From Salvia splendens (Eukaryota; Streptophyta; Magnoliopsida; Lamiales; Lamiaceae): 64,000 nt of DNA. This document shows positions 1 to 9,904 of this stretch, piece by piece. The translations under genes were made by a program, and so were the position numbers. Every line of letters starts with the position of its first letter. Position 1 is the stretch's first letter. The DNA lies in contig NC_056046.1 in the NCBI RefSeq assembly GCF_004379255.2, positions 9,238,001-9,302,000 on the forward strand, written 5' to 3'. Under the pieces are notes generated by a model. The model did not search any database. It saw only the letters and a program-made list of their open reading frames with translations, and was not told where the DNA came from.

Positions 1-443
1 TAAAACAATCTCCCAACTTAAGCCTTGATGAATTATTATACCATTATTAGTCATTGAAACCGAACTACACTTGGTACTCATTTATTTACGCGTCGCAGTT
101 CCAAGCCGAAATTTATTTTGTGTTGTATTCAAAAAAAATATACCCAACTTGTTTAAGTTTATGGTTTTGTGCCACTGAATGCAGCTAATGCATTTAAATA
201 ATTTGGTGATGAATCGCTTCGCCTTCATAAAAATAAAATCACTTGAGCTTGTTCAGTAGCTTGCAAACGACATAGTAAAGCTCTATACTCTCGGATAAAT
301 AATCAAATCATCGTAAACACAATATGTGGAAAGGATTCGTTCACGGCCAGACGATAGGATCATTGCTTGTAAGAAACACAGGTCACTACTCACTAGCATG
401 AAATCAAGTCCATAAAGAGGTGAAACTATAAGTCTTTAATTCC
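1..443. other. 3' flank of the first alpha/beta hydrolase gene
   Basis: No coding exon is recognised here. From about 247 onward the sequence aligns closely with 13,501-13,690, so the segmental duplication begins near 247. The stretch probably holds the 3' untranslated region of the minus-strand hydrolase gene. Bases 1-246 have no counterpart in the window. Confidence 0.5.
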
Positions 444-3154
444 TCAAGCAACCATACATACCTTGCTCTCAGCTCGAACGAACTCTGCTATTAACTTGGA
501 AACAGCAGCAGGCTTCTCTATGTGAGGGATGTGGCCGCACTCTGGTATTTGGCGTATCATTGCATTTGGTATTTCGCTGTGCAGTCTCTGTTCAGGAAAA
601 GAAACAATGTGTCACTGCTCCATTCTCAACATCGTGCAGCAGAAACTAAGACGAAAACTCACCACTGCAAGCTTATAGTCTATAATCTGATCATTTTCTC
701 CCCATATAATTAGTGTTTTCTGCTTCACCTGCACAAAGCAGATCAGATCATTCTGAATGGAGACTGAAGTAAAACTGTGGTGCAAGTTTCATTATATACA
801 TACCTCCCCAATTTGAGCACTGACGTTGTAGCCTCCGCTTGTCATAAAATCAACAGTTGCATCAGCCCACCAAGGCAAGAGACAGTGTAGACGACCAATC
901 TGCATCAGTGATAAGGGTTATTTAATTCAAATGAAAATCAAATATTTGACATATAGAAAAACAGTAACATTGAAGTTATGCGGATTTTTTTTTTCATTTT
1001 CAGTGTATCAAAGATTACCACTCACCTTTGCCCAGTCATAGCAGGTACCCCATGTTAAGGTATTGAAGGTCAATGAAGTCGCATAGAGGCGCAATGGTAA
1101 GGACTTTAGCAAATATACCTGTGCAGCAGATGAATATGACTTAGATGTCAAGAGATATTAAATCGAGTCTGGCATAGTGTTCTTGAGGACTTATCAGTCG
1201 ATCTGAACTCAGGAAAAGATATAAGTTCAGAAAATACATGTATAAAATTCCATTTAAAGCTTTAGGCAGGAGAAAGAGAACTAATGTTATAGCTTGATCA
1301 TGAATTTGTGATTAATGTGAAGCAACAATCACTAGAACATGAGCATTCAAGTTGTTGTGGAACTCACTCCGGCATATGCCATCACTTTAGGTAACGTAGC
1401 AAGGTTCCCGGTGCCTTCAGCATAGACACTTGCATCAATTAAAATCAGCTTGTCGACCTAGAAATTTAAACGAAGAATAGGGAACTCAGTAGTTTGTTCA
1501 AAATGATTATCCACGCAGATTAACGGAAAATCTCAGAACGATACTTACAGCTTCCGGGTGGTTGACTGCAAAGTCAATGGCAACAGCAGCTCCAAGACTT
1601 GGTCCGACCAAAATCATCGGCTTCTTAACATAGGATCTCCAAAACTGGGTAAGACCAATCTTAAATGGTAAGCTACACTTCACATGTGTTTTAGAATGGA
1701 GTAATATACAGCCGAAACATGTGCTTGTCGACCTCTCCCAAGAGGCGAGAGATCAGGTTACCTAAAATTCAAGGAAACAAATTAAGGCAAATCATTAGAG
1801 GATGGCATCATTAATTGACAACTGTGTACAGTAGTTAGATTTTGGTACTCTGAACACTACTTCATTTCTTTCGTCTGAAACTGCTTCATGCTTAGATCTA
1901 ATCCCAAAATATGGGGTAGTTTACTTCATAATGAACACATGCGAATATAACCTAAAAGAGTGTTTACGCAAACAGAAGTCAAGGATAGGAGTTCACACCT
2001 GATAAAGGTGATCACGTTTGGAAGCCACGCTGCACGAGGGAAGCTTCTCTAGTAAAACACAACACGACAATAAAAGTTAAGCAACATACAATGCACATAT
2101 CGAAGAAGTAGAGTGAATATTAATCAAGAGAACTTGCCCAAATCAGAGAAGCCCCATCCAAGAACATCAACAGCCCACGTCTCAAATCCAGCATCCTCGA
2201 GTAAAGGAAGACCGTATCTCCATTCAAAACATGAGCTGAAAGGATAAATGTGAAGAATAAAAAACAGAGCAATGTTCTGAAAATTACCAAATAAACTTCA
2301 CATTCTCAAACCTATCAAATCCGTGAAGAAGTACTAGGGGAGTTGTATCAAGCTGTGCTTTCGGCTTTATGCAGCTACTCATTACACGAGCCGTCGACAA
2401 ACTTAGCTATACAGAAGTGACGATTCCCAGTTAATTGAAATGATAGAGTTTACAAGCCATACACTAATTCAACACCTTTTCATACATATTTCCCCGTATC
2501 CATCTAGATCTCACAACTTAAACTTGAAGATATATACATTCTATACATATATGAGTGAGTAGATATTAATGCATTAGAATCCAATTGTACCAACTCACTT
2601 CAAATTACCAAACAAATGAAAAAGACGAGTAACAACAAAATTTAAAATTGAAGATTCAATTTCCCCTAACAAACACCAAAAAAGAAGTGAAATATTTCCC
2701 GTGAAACACCGAAATCTCCGCATGCACGGAGTTTCTTCATCAGCACTCTCCACTCTCCACTTCTTTAGGCTCAAATAAGAGAAATTAAACATTATTTTGT
2801 AACAAAAAGAAATATCAAATTGAGCATGCAATGGAGTAAACAGGTCCAATTGCAGGCGATGAAAACAAAATTGAAACAATGTTCAACCGCAAAAACCAGT
2901 AAATTGAACCAAATAGCAGATTTAAAAAAAGGTAATGCAATACAAAGCTTTACACCGACGGGGACTCGCTCAATCCTGGAAGCCAGTTTTCTGGCAAAAG
3001 GGTCCGTAATACTGTTGATTTCTTTAGGAAGAAAGGCGGGAAAATTGGTGGCGGAGGTTATGAAGCTTTGCCTAGTAGAATAATGTGGGCTAAATTGAAC
3101 GGCGGATTTGGGTCCCACGAGCGGCGGAAGCAGCGCGGCGCCGGCTAAGAGCAT
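444..3154 (-). CDS. alpha/beta hydrolase fold protein, copy 1 (10 exons)
   Basis: Serine-hydrolase-fold protein of unknown substrate, resembling the plant family of Arabidopsis At1g13820 (family recalled, not searched). Exons in gene order: 3154-2954, 2406-2312, 2235-2138, 2048-1999, 1644-1549, 1457-1368, 1118-1026, 899-804, 728-663, 587-444. All phases agree and give 342 residues. Visible motifs are LVLLHGFDSS (oxyanion-hole region), the nucleophile elbow GPSLGA, the acid strand WGENDQI and the histidine motif CGHIPH, so the Ser-Asp-His triad looks complete. Intron 3 has a GC donor (GCAAGT); all others are GT-AG. The last exon could instead splice at AAG|GTATGT near residue 338 into an unseen exon; I chose the immediate TGA. 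A damaged second copy lies at 13,699-23,553. A Harbinger-like element begins 149 bp upstream of the ATG and may separate the gene from its older promoter. Confidence 0.85.
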
Positions 3155-3302
3155 CGTGGGTCGACCCGAAAGAATCCGGGTAAATGGGTAAACAAATTTG
3201 TGGAGCGTTCAGTTAGGATTTTGGCTTCACAAATCATTATTCATCGGACCTTTATGAGGCAGGGTGGACCCCCTACCCTAGCTCTTGCACCAAAGGTTCC
3301 AC

Positions 3303-5374
3303 GAGCATCTCCAATAACCGGCGTCACCACCGCGACGCCGATTTTTCGCCCACGCCGGTTTGACGCCGAACCATTGGAACCGGCGTGGGCGAAATCGGCG
3401 TCAAAATCGGCGTTGCCATGCCGATTCCCGCGATGACGCCGGTTCCGACGCCGATCCTCACGGGCGCCATTGTGCGTCCCGGATCGGCGCCAAACCGGCG
3501 TCGGATTTAATTTTTTTTTTTTTTTCGAAAACACTATATATACGCGCGTTGAACCTCATTTTCATTCGCACCACTTGTTTTAACGAGTACTCTCTCTCTA
3601 CCTTACTTTCTGTACAAGATCAATAACGAGCAATGGAGAACAACTACGAAGGTACTCCAGTTAATCCCGGGGGATGGTCTCTGACTCCCCCGCCTCCCGG
3701 TGTAGGGTCTCAGACGCCCCCGACTCCCGGGGCAGGGTCCCATACTTCCCCGGCTCCTGGGGGAGGTGGTTGGCCTCCGATGAGCGGGTACTACAACATG
3801 TACCCGTGGCAGCATATGATTCCGGGGTGGGCACCCGGCATGCAGCCCCCTATGCAGATGATGCCGGGGTGGGCACCCGGCATGCAGCCACCGGCGCAGC
3901 AGATGATGCCACCGGCGCAACAGATGATTCCCCCGGCGCAGGGGACGCACGGGGGGGACAACGGCTATCGGCCGACTTTTGATTTTTCCACCGGTTCTTC
4001 GCACACATCGACCCCAACGGATGCACAGTATATGGAGACCTTCTCCTTAGCGGACTTGGGTTTTGATATTAACGAGGTTTCGGAAACTCTCATTCAAAGC
4101 CAGGGAGTAGGGCGGGGTAAGAAGAAGGGCAAGGTGAAGAAGGTCGGCGAGTCGTCGCAGCCCCAAGCCGAAATCCGGGGCCGGAGGAAGTGGACAGACG
4201 CGGAGAACGTTGCGGTTGCCAAGGCGTGGGTGAGTGTCTGCGACGATCCTCTGGTTTCGAACAACTAGAGGATCGTCAACTTGTGGGCCAAGATAGCCGC
4301 AGCCTACAGGGCATTTTGCCCTGAAGGGAGACCGTGCACCGGGGAGGAGGTCCGGAAGTGCTGGGACCGAATCAGGGCTGGCGTCTCTCAATTTTCGGGT
4401 TTGTACGCCAACGCCCTCCGCATGCAGACCAGTGGCCAAACAGATGAAGACTGCAGGAGGATTGCGGAGAGAGCCTACCCCGATCCGGATAAGAAGTACT
4501 ATGAGTTCACCTACTGGAACTGCTACGTTGTGCTCAACGAGTCGGAGAAATTCCGGGCAGGCGTCGACGCTGGCTGGCCGAAGAGGCAGAGACTGAACTA
4601 TACCGGAGATTATAGCGGCAGCAGCGGTGGTTCGTCAGACCTCCCTGAGATGGCCCAGGAGGTCCCGACTCCTCGGTCGTTCGGTCGCCGACCTCGCCCG
4701 GTTGGGCAAAGGCGGGCGCAGCAGGTTGCGAGGGGGGGCACCCCGAGTTCCCAGGACGTCCATTCGGCATCCCCCCTCGGCAGGTCTACCGAGGAGCTCA
4801 AATTCTTCGCGCGCCAACAAACGCGCGCTCAAATGGTGAAGACCTTAGCCGACTTCCAAGCGGCGGTGGACCCCGAGGTGAAGGATTTTCTTCGTGTATT
4901 GCTCCAGAGCCAGCGTGAAGAATTGGAGGCGATGATGAGGGACACCGGCGGGAATAGCCGCGGCGTAGGTGGCGACGGAGGCGGCGGCGACGACGGTGAA
5001 GAAGCGCTGGGCGACGACGGAGACGAGGACGGCGGCGATGAGTGATTTTGTTTTACTTTTTTAAATTAATGTACTTTTTAATTTTTATACTTTTTTATAT
5101 TATTGTATTTTTTTAAAAAGTAATTTACTTTTTAAATTTTAATATTATTATTCGAATTTTCCGTATTTGTCTCGTAAATTAAATTCCGTATGTTGATACA
5201 AGTGTAAATTAAATTATATAATAGTTATTAGTGATGTGGATAGGTAGTGTGAAGGCTATGTGAGGGCTATTTGATGTCCAGTTGATGTGGCAAGCTGATG
5301 TGGCAGGAGAATTGTAGTGCTGATGATGTGGCAGTGTGAAGGCTATTTGACGTCCGTGCTTATTGGAGATGCTC
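3303..5374 (+). mobile_element. Harbinger-like element H1 with a Myb/SANT-like ORF
   Basis: The ends are an inverted repeat, gagcatctccaataa at 3303-3317 and ttattggagatgctc at the right end. The bases outside (CAC and AAT) give no clear target duplication. The interior holds one plus-strand ORF and no recognisable DDE transposase. GC-rich subterminal repeats built on ccggcgtc/gacgccg fill 3319-3500, and AT-rich sequence follows the ORF. Assignment to PIF/Harbinger rests on the Myb/SANT-like ORF and on relatives in this window with 3-bp TAA or TGA duplications. Confidence 0.65.
3633..5045 (+). pseudogene. Myb/SANT-like (NAM-associated type) protein of element H1, one in-frame stop
   Basis: A 470-codon frame with one TAG at 4266-4268, probably from CAG (reading NNQRIV). 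The N terminus is a Pro/Gly-rich stretch of near repeats (PGWAPGMQPP). The middle, RRKWTDAENVAVAKAWVSV followed after the stop by LWAKIAAAYRAFCP and CWDRIRAGVSQFSGLY, is the Myb/SANT-like trihelix common in plant proteins often labelled glutathione S-transferase T3-like. The C terminus carries a helical EELKFFARQQTRAQMVKTL segment and a Gly/Asp-rich tail. Such ORFs resemble ORF1 of Harbinger elements, a DNA-binding accessory protein. The rest of the frame is clean, so the stop looks recent. Confidence 0.7.
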
Positions 5375-6316
5375 AATGCTCCCTTCCTCCTGTGAATCTG
5401 TGATGTGTTTTTATACACTAGATTTTAGAAAAAACTAAACAACTCCACATTTAATTACTAAAATAAAATTAAGAGTGAACTATACGGTGTATTTAACTTA
5501 AAACATAAAATATTCTTGGATGTTTAAAATAGTAGGTTCCTGAACTTAAAGTATAATCACACCTAAAGTATATTTTCACTATTTAAATTAATTTTTGATC
5601 AAAAATGCCCCAAGACATATTTTGAATTTTTATAAATTAGTGAAGACTTGTAGTAATAAAATACTATATTATGAGTGAATTAAAGTAAGTATGTGGACAA
5701 TTAGATTCTAATTTTTCGAATCTGAATGTATTTCATTAGCAATATTAGGTCATTAGTATAGGAGTAGTCACATTTTAAGTTCTTTTACATTTTTTCAGAT
5801 TTTTTTCATTTTCATTTTTTTATCCTAAGGGCATTTTTATTAGGGCTGTCAAATCGTACGAGTTGGGTCGTTATCGGGTAAACTCGATATCGACCCAACC
5901 CAACAAGGCTAAAATCCTAACCCAAACTGAAATCATCGTATATTCTTATTGGAACTCACCCCATTAACTTCATGCACGTTCGTGTTATTTTAAAAATTGT
6001 CAACCCTTCCGTTAACGTAGTATATTACGGTACAATTTAGTTTGATACGACACGATAGCGACTTGAACATGATATTAAACAATTAACACCTGGTTTTAGA
6101 CAGTAAAACTTGTTATAACATGATTTAAATCTAAATAATAAAATTAAAGTATAATATTTTTTAATAATAAAAATAATTGAAATAATAATTTTATTTCCTA
6201 GGGTAGCCTAAACTAACACAAACTCAACTTAAAATCATAGAATTCTTATTAGATCGATAAGATAAGGATCCAAATCTAATAACTTTGCGCGCATTCATGT
6301 CGTGTCTAATATTATT
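5375..6316. other. AT-rich spacer with an unclassified repeat-like segment
   Basis: No ORF of note. Near 5,850-6,310 there is a G+C-richer stretch beginning gggctgtcaaatcgtacgag and containing gacccaacccaac, of the kind often found in dispersed plant repeats. I could not define its ends or class. Confidence 0.3.
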
Positions 6317-6545
6317 CGGATGGGATCCCCTGCTGTGGAGGGGTGCACAGCAGGGGTGTGGTCCCTCACCTTCAATATTTTATTCATTTAACAAAATTAA
6401 TAAAATTTAATAAAATAATAATTGTGAGGGGTGCACAGCAGGTGTTGTCCCTTATTTAATAAAATTTTTAAAAAAATAATAAAATAATGATTGTGAGGGA
6501 CATCACCCTTGTTGTGCACCCTTCCATACCACGATATCCCATCGC
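6317..6545. mobile_element. MITE of the gatgggatccc family, copy 1
   Basis: A 229-bp non-coding element with ends cggatgggatcccctgctg and a right end complementary in part (cccatcgc). It is flanked by AATATTATT at 6308-6316 and 6546-6554, a 9-bp target duplication that points to hAT or Mutator-type mobilisation. Internal repeats of gtgaggg and gcacagcag are visible. A relative lies at 8431-8597. Confidence 0.65.
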
Positions 6546-6605
6546 AATATTATTACCCCGGTATCAATTTTCTTTAATGGTGGTATGTAATGATTTGTTG
6601 ACTGA

Positions 6606-8180
6606 GACCATCAGCAGTGGGGCGCCCTTCAGCATTTTTATCCTCCTCCTTCTCCACCTGCAGTGGGGCGCCCTAAGGCGCGCCCTATGACGCGCCACAT
6701 CATCATTTTGTTGTTTTGTTTAATTAATTTAACTGTTTTCAAATAACACGTAACGAGTAAAAAAAACGACTAAATAACAAGCGGCGAAGTTTTAATAAAA
6801 AAATTACACCATTCAACTAAAAAAAGAAAAAAACTAAGTCGGGCCAATTCCCAACTTCCTACGCAACTCATCGAGTAATGCACGGAGATACTCGGCTTGT
6901 TCGGGGTCGGTGCACTTCTTAAGGGCCTTGTCCGTCTGCAACATCGTCCTTGCCATCGACGCTGTAGCTAACGACGCAAACGCGGTGGCCGTCTGCGTCG
7001 GGAGCTCATCCGGGTCCGGAACAGGGGCGGCAGCGGTCGACGATGACGTCGCGGTCGCCTTCCCCTTGGCCTTCGCAGCCTTGATGCCGGGAGGACGCCG
7101 GGAGAACACCGGTGTGCCGGAACTCCCTTCATCCACGTACGTCCTGTTGAGGTCAACCGGGTTAGTGCCGCTGCCGCTGCTCGTGTAGTCACCAGCTTCG
7201 GTGACCTTCGTCCTCTTCGGCGCACCAGTGTGCAGAATTCCACCTTGGAACTTCTGCTTCTCCCTCAAGAGTGCCCAGATGGCCTTGTGCTTGAACTCGC
7301 CGAACATCGACCGGTACGACAACATCGCTTTAGAGCGCACGTCGTGCACGCTCTCGCCGCTCCCCTGTGACCGCGCGCACTTCTCGAACTCCGCCGAGTA
7401 CAAGTTCACTTGCTTCTTGATTTGATCCCAGTGCTTGCGGAGTTGCTCACTCTTGCGCTTGTACGCGGTCGGCGGCTTGACCGAATTGTAGAGGTCAGCG
7501 ATGCGCTCCCAGTACGCGGTCTGTCTCTGGTTGTTGGCGAATATCAGATCTTCCGATATATCTACCTAACACCGGGCCAAAGTGAGAGTTTCGTCGTCGG
7601 TGTAGTTCGTACGGCCGGGGGCGTACTCATCGCAGTCACCGGGAGGCGGCAACTTCTGCGCCCGCTGCCGGTTCCGCTTCGCCTTCCCCTTGGCGGCACC
7701 GGTCGCTGCGGGGGCGGGATCAGCCGATGCGGTTGGGCGGTGCGGCAACGGCTCTATATCAGACAACCCATACGATTCCGTACTGAAATCGGGATCGTAG
7801 TCGCCGAACGAACGATAATCGACGGGTTCTGTACCCGGCCAATGCGCATCTCCGCTAAACGTAGGGCTATTGGGGCTTGAATCCATTTCGTAGTAATTAT
7901 GTAAATGTAAGTTTCGAAGATGAAATCGTGTGAAGTGAAATGTTACAAATGAACGCTATTTATAAAAAAACGAAACCGCATGCCATCGTCCGCGGCCTTC
8001 ACAATGGGGTGGACGATGTCGCGGACGATGGCCATCGTCCGCGGTTTAAGTCGCGCCCGAAGCATAGGCCGCGACTATCGTCCGCGGCCTATGCCACACA
8101 CCCACAGTGGGGGCGGACGATGAATGGTGCGGACGATGCGCGCCATCGGGCGTGCCATCGTCCGCCCATTGCGGATGGCC
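6606..8180 (-). mobile_element. Harbinger-like element A with a Myb/SANT-like ORF
   Basis: A 1.57-kb element with ends gaccatcagcagtggggc (left) and a right end whose complement reads ggccatccgcaatgggc. It is flanked by TGA at 6603-6605 and 8181-8183. The left end repeats ggggcgcc and gcgcgcc blocks. The right 200 bp are packed with gcggacgatgg and its complement, including a 24-bp perfect palindrome at 8020-8043. One minus-strand ORF is the only coding content. The left end is almost the same as element C at 63,743, so the family moved recently. Confidence 0.75.
6834..7886 (-). pseudogene. Myb/SANT-like protein of element A, one in-frame stop
   Basis: A 350-codon frame from ATG 7886 to the stop at 6834, interrupted once by TAG at 7566-7568. 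In copy B the same codon is TGG (ARCWVDISED), so a single Trp-to-stop change is implied. Order of parts: acidic/Pro-rich N terminus, basic KRNRQRAQKLPPP, then the trihelix-like GRTNYTDDETLTLARC, YWERIADLYN and LRKHWDQIKKQVNLYSAEFEKC, a Ser/Thr/Ala-rich linker, and a C-terminal helical ALLDELRRKLG. It is probably the element's DNA-binding ORF1-type protein. No transposase accompanies it. Confidence 0.7.
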
Positions 8181-8183
8181 TGA

Positions 8184-8430
8184 CATGACTTTTTGGCTGC
8201 CATTTTCCTTTTTTGTGCTTTCTTTGTTCTTAACTTTATTCTTTTATTGTCTTTAGATTCATTTTTCACTTTTTAGTGCGATATTTAGAAAATTTTGGCA
8301 ATTTTTTGAATGAAGATAGAATAAAATGAAAATAAAAGTAGGATAACAATCTATTTGTTTAGTAAATACATAGTATAATACAAAAAGAATGAAGCTATTA
8401 TTTTTTTATTGTTTTTATTTATAGGTTTTT
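8184..8430. other. Spacer shared with duplication unit 2
   Basis: Non-coding AT-rich sequence. The block around 8,190-8,300 (ttttggctgcc, then tgtgctttct) aligns with about 23,970-24,080, marking paralogous spacer. Confidence 0.5.
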
Positions 8431-8597
8431 GGGACTGGGATCCCTGTTGTGGTGGTGTGCCTAGCAGAGGCTGCTATCCCTTATACCTCATTATTTAATA
8501 AAAATAATAATTTTTAAATTTTATTTGATGAATAAAAATAATATTTTGTGAGAGACAGCAGTCCCGTTATGCACTCCACCACAAGGGATCCCATCCC
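8431..8597. mobile_element. MITE of the gatgggatccc family, copy 2
   Basis: A 167-bp element with inverted ends (gggactgggatccctgttg on the left, caagggatcccatccc on the right). It is flanked by taggtttt at 8422-8429 and 8598-8605, an 8-9 bp target duplication. The paralogous spacer in unit 2 near 24,450 reads ttctaggttttgtgacta without the element, so the empty site is preserved. Confidence 0.75.
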
Positions 8598-9377
8598 TAG
8601 GTTTTGTAACTATAGTTGATATATGGATGAAATGGAATATATTGCACATGCCCGCACTTAGTGCCACTTATATATACATACCAAGTGCGTGCGCGTGCAC
8701 ACAAACAAAATTTGAAGACACTTTATTACATGAATGCACTTAAATCTTAACTACAAAACAATATTTATTATTTTTCTTTATTATTTATAATTTTGATTAA
8801 ATATGACATCACAAGAATATTTATTTTTCATTACAAAGAGTAAACTATATAATTTAAAAAAATAAATTATAAATCTAAAAATTAGTGGGTAGTGACTCAC
8901 TTTATTCATTGCAAAATTGACAAAGTACTAGAGGGAAGGAGAAAAATAATTGAAGTAGAATTAGTTGATAGTAAAACTCACCTTTTTGTCATAGATAAAT
9001 GAATAGAATTTTAAAGGAAATGTCACAATGGACTCGAATATGAGACATGCTCAGACACTAACTCACTATCACTAGGCTAATCCACACATAAAAATTCACC
9101 TTATTAGTCTTGTAATTCTGCACTTCCAGAACCAACTGCACTATCTCTTGGCAAAATTCACCTTATTAGTGTTGTAAAACTACGTGGTTAAAAGGTTTTA
9201 TAAATAGAAAATTAATTAATTTTATGGATAGACTAAAATGACTATATGAAACTATTTTTAGAATACTCCTCTAAAATGACATTGAACATTGTCAAAGTCA
9301 CAAATACTTATTCGATCAATTTTGAAAATATTTATTTTTCATATATAAAATGGCGCGGATAAAATCTCAAAAGAATA
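8598..9377. other. AT-rich spacer, paralogous to 24,450-25,010
   Basis: No gene is seen. Several blocks match unit 2: 8,720-8,830 with 24,575-24,680 (tgattaaatatgacatcac), and 9,270-9,330 with 24,945-25,010 (tcaaagtcacaa, tacttattc). A short purine-pyrimidine run (gtgcgtgcgcgtgcac) is at about 8,684-8,700. Confidence 0.5.
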
Positions 9378-9600
9378 CTCCCTCCGTCCCAAAGAATATG
9401 CACTTTTTCATTTTTAGTCCGTCCCATAAGAATATACACTTTCTAGTTTTGAAAACTATTTTCTCTCTAATATGGTGAGACTCAATCCTCACTAACAATA
9501 CTTTAAATTACTTTTTCTCTCTATATCCCTCTTACTTTATTAATTTTGCATTAAAACTCATGCCGAACCCAATGTGTATATTATTTGGGGACGAATGGAG
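9378..9600. mobile_element. Stowaway-like MITE
   Basis: A 223-bp element starting ctccctccgtcccaaag and ending with the imperfect complement ggggacgaatggag, between TA dinucleotides. This is the standard plant Tc1/mariner-derived Stowaway layout. Non-coding. Confidence 0.75.
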
Positions 9601-9904
9601 TAATATACCACTAGTAATGAATTGCACTATCAAATGTAAAATGTAAAATGAAAATGAAAGTGGACTGATGTAATTTTACAACTCTACACTGTCATATGTA
9701 TAATTAGCGTGTATTCCAAAAGTTTAAAACGAATTGAAATTTAATACACCTGTCATGCATTTTAAGTACCATTATGAATTTACGATTTATGCATGAAAGA
9801 CCTTTCAGCAGACACTACACGTGGTAGACTATTCTAAGAGTCACATAATCATGTGTTGGAAATGAATTTAATGAGTATCGTGATAATAAATAAATAAGGC
9901 CTAA
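9601..9904. other. Spacer aligned with unit 2
   Basis: Non-coding. 9,690-9,760 matches 26,440-26,510 and 9,760-9,890 matches 28,125-28,270. The match is interrupted in unit 2 by element B, so this is the empty site for B (gtcatgcattttaagtacc). Confidence 0.55.

Noticed and set aside
2820..3083. Plus-strand ORF of 87 codons opposite hydrolase exon 1
   Set aside because: It is the shadow of exon 1 and part of intron 1 of the minus-strand gene; no independent support.
6316..8606. CRISPR-like array suggested by repeated gcggacgatgg and ggggcgcc motifs
   Set aside because: The repeats are irregularly spaced, occur in both orientations and sit in subterminal regions of a DNA transposon in a plant genome.
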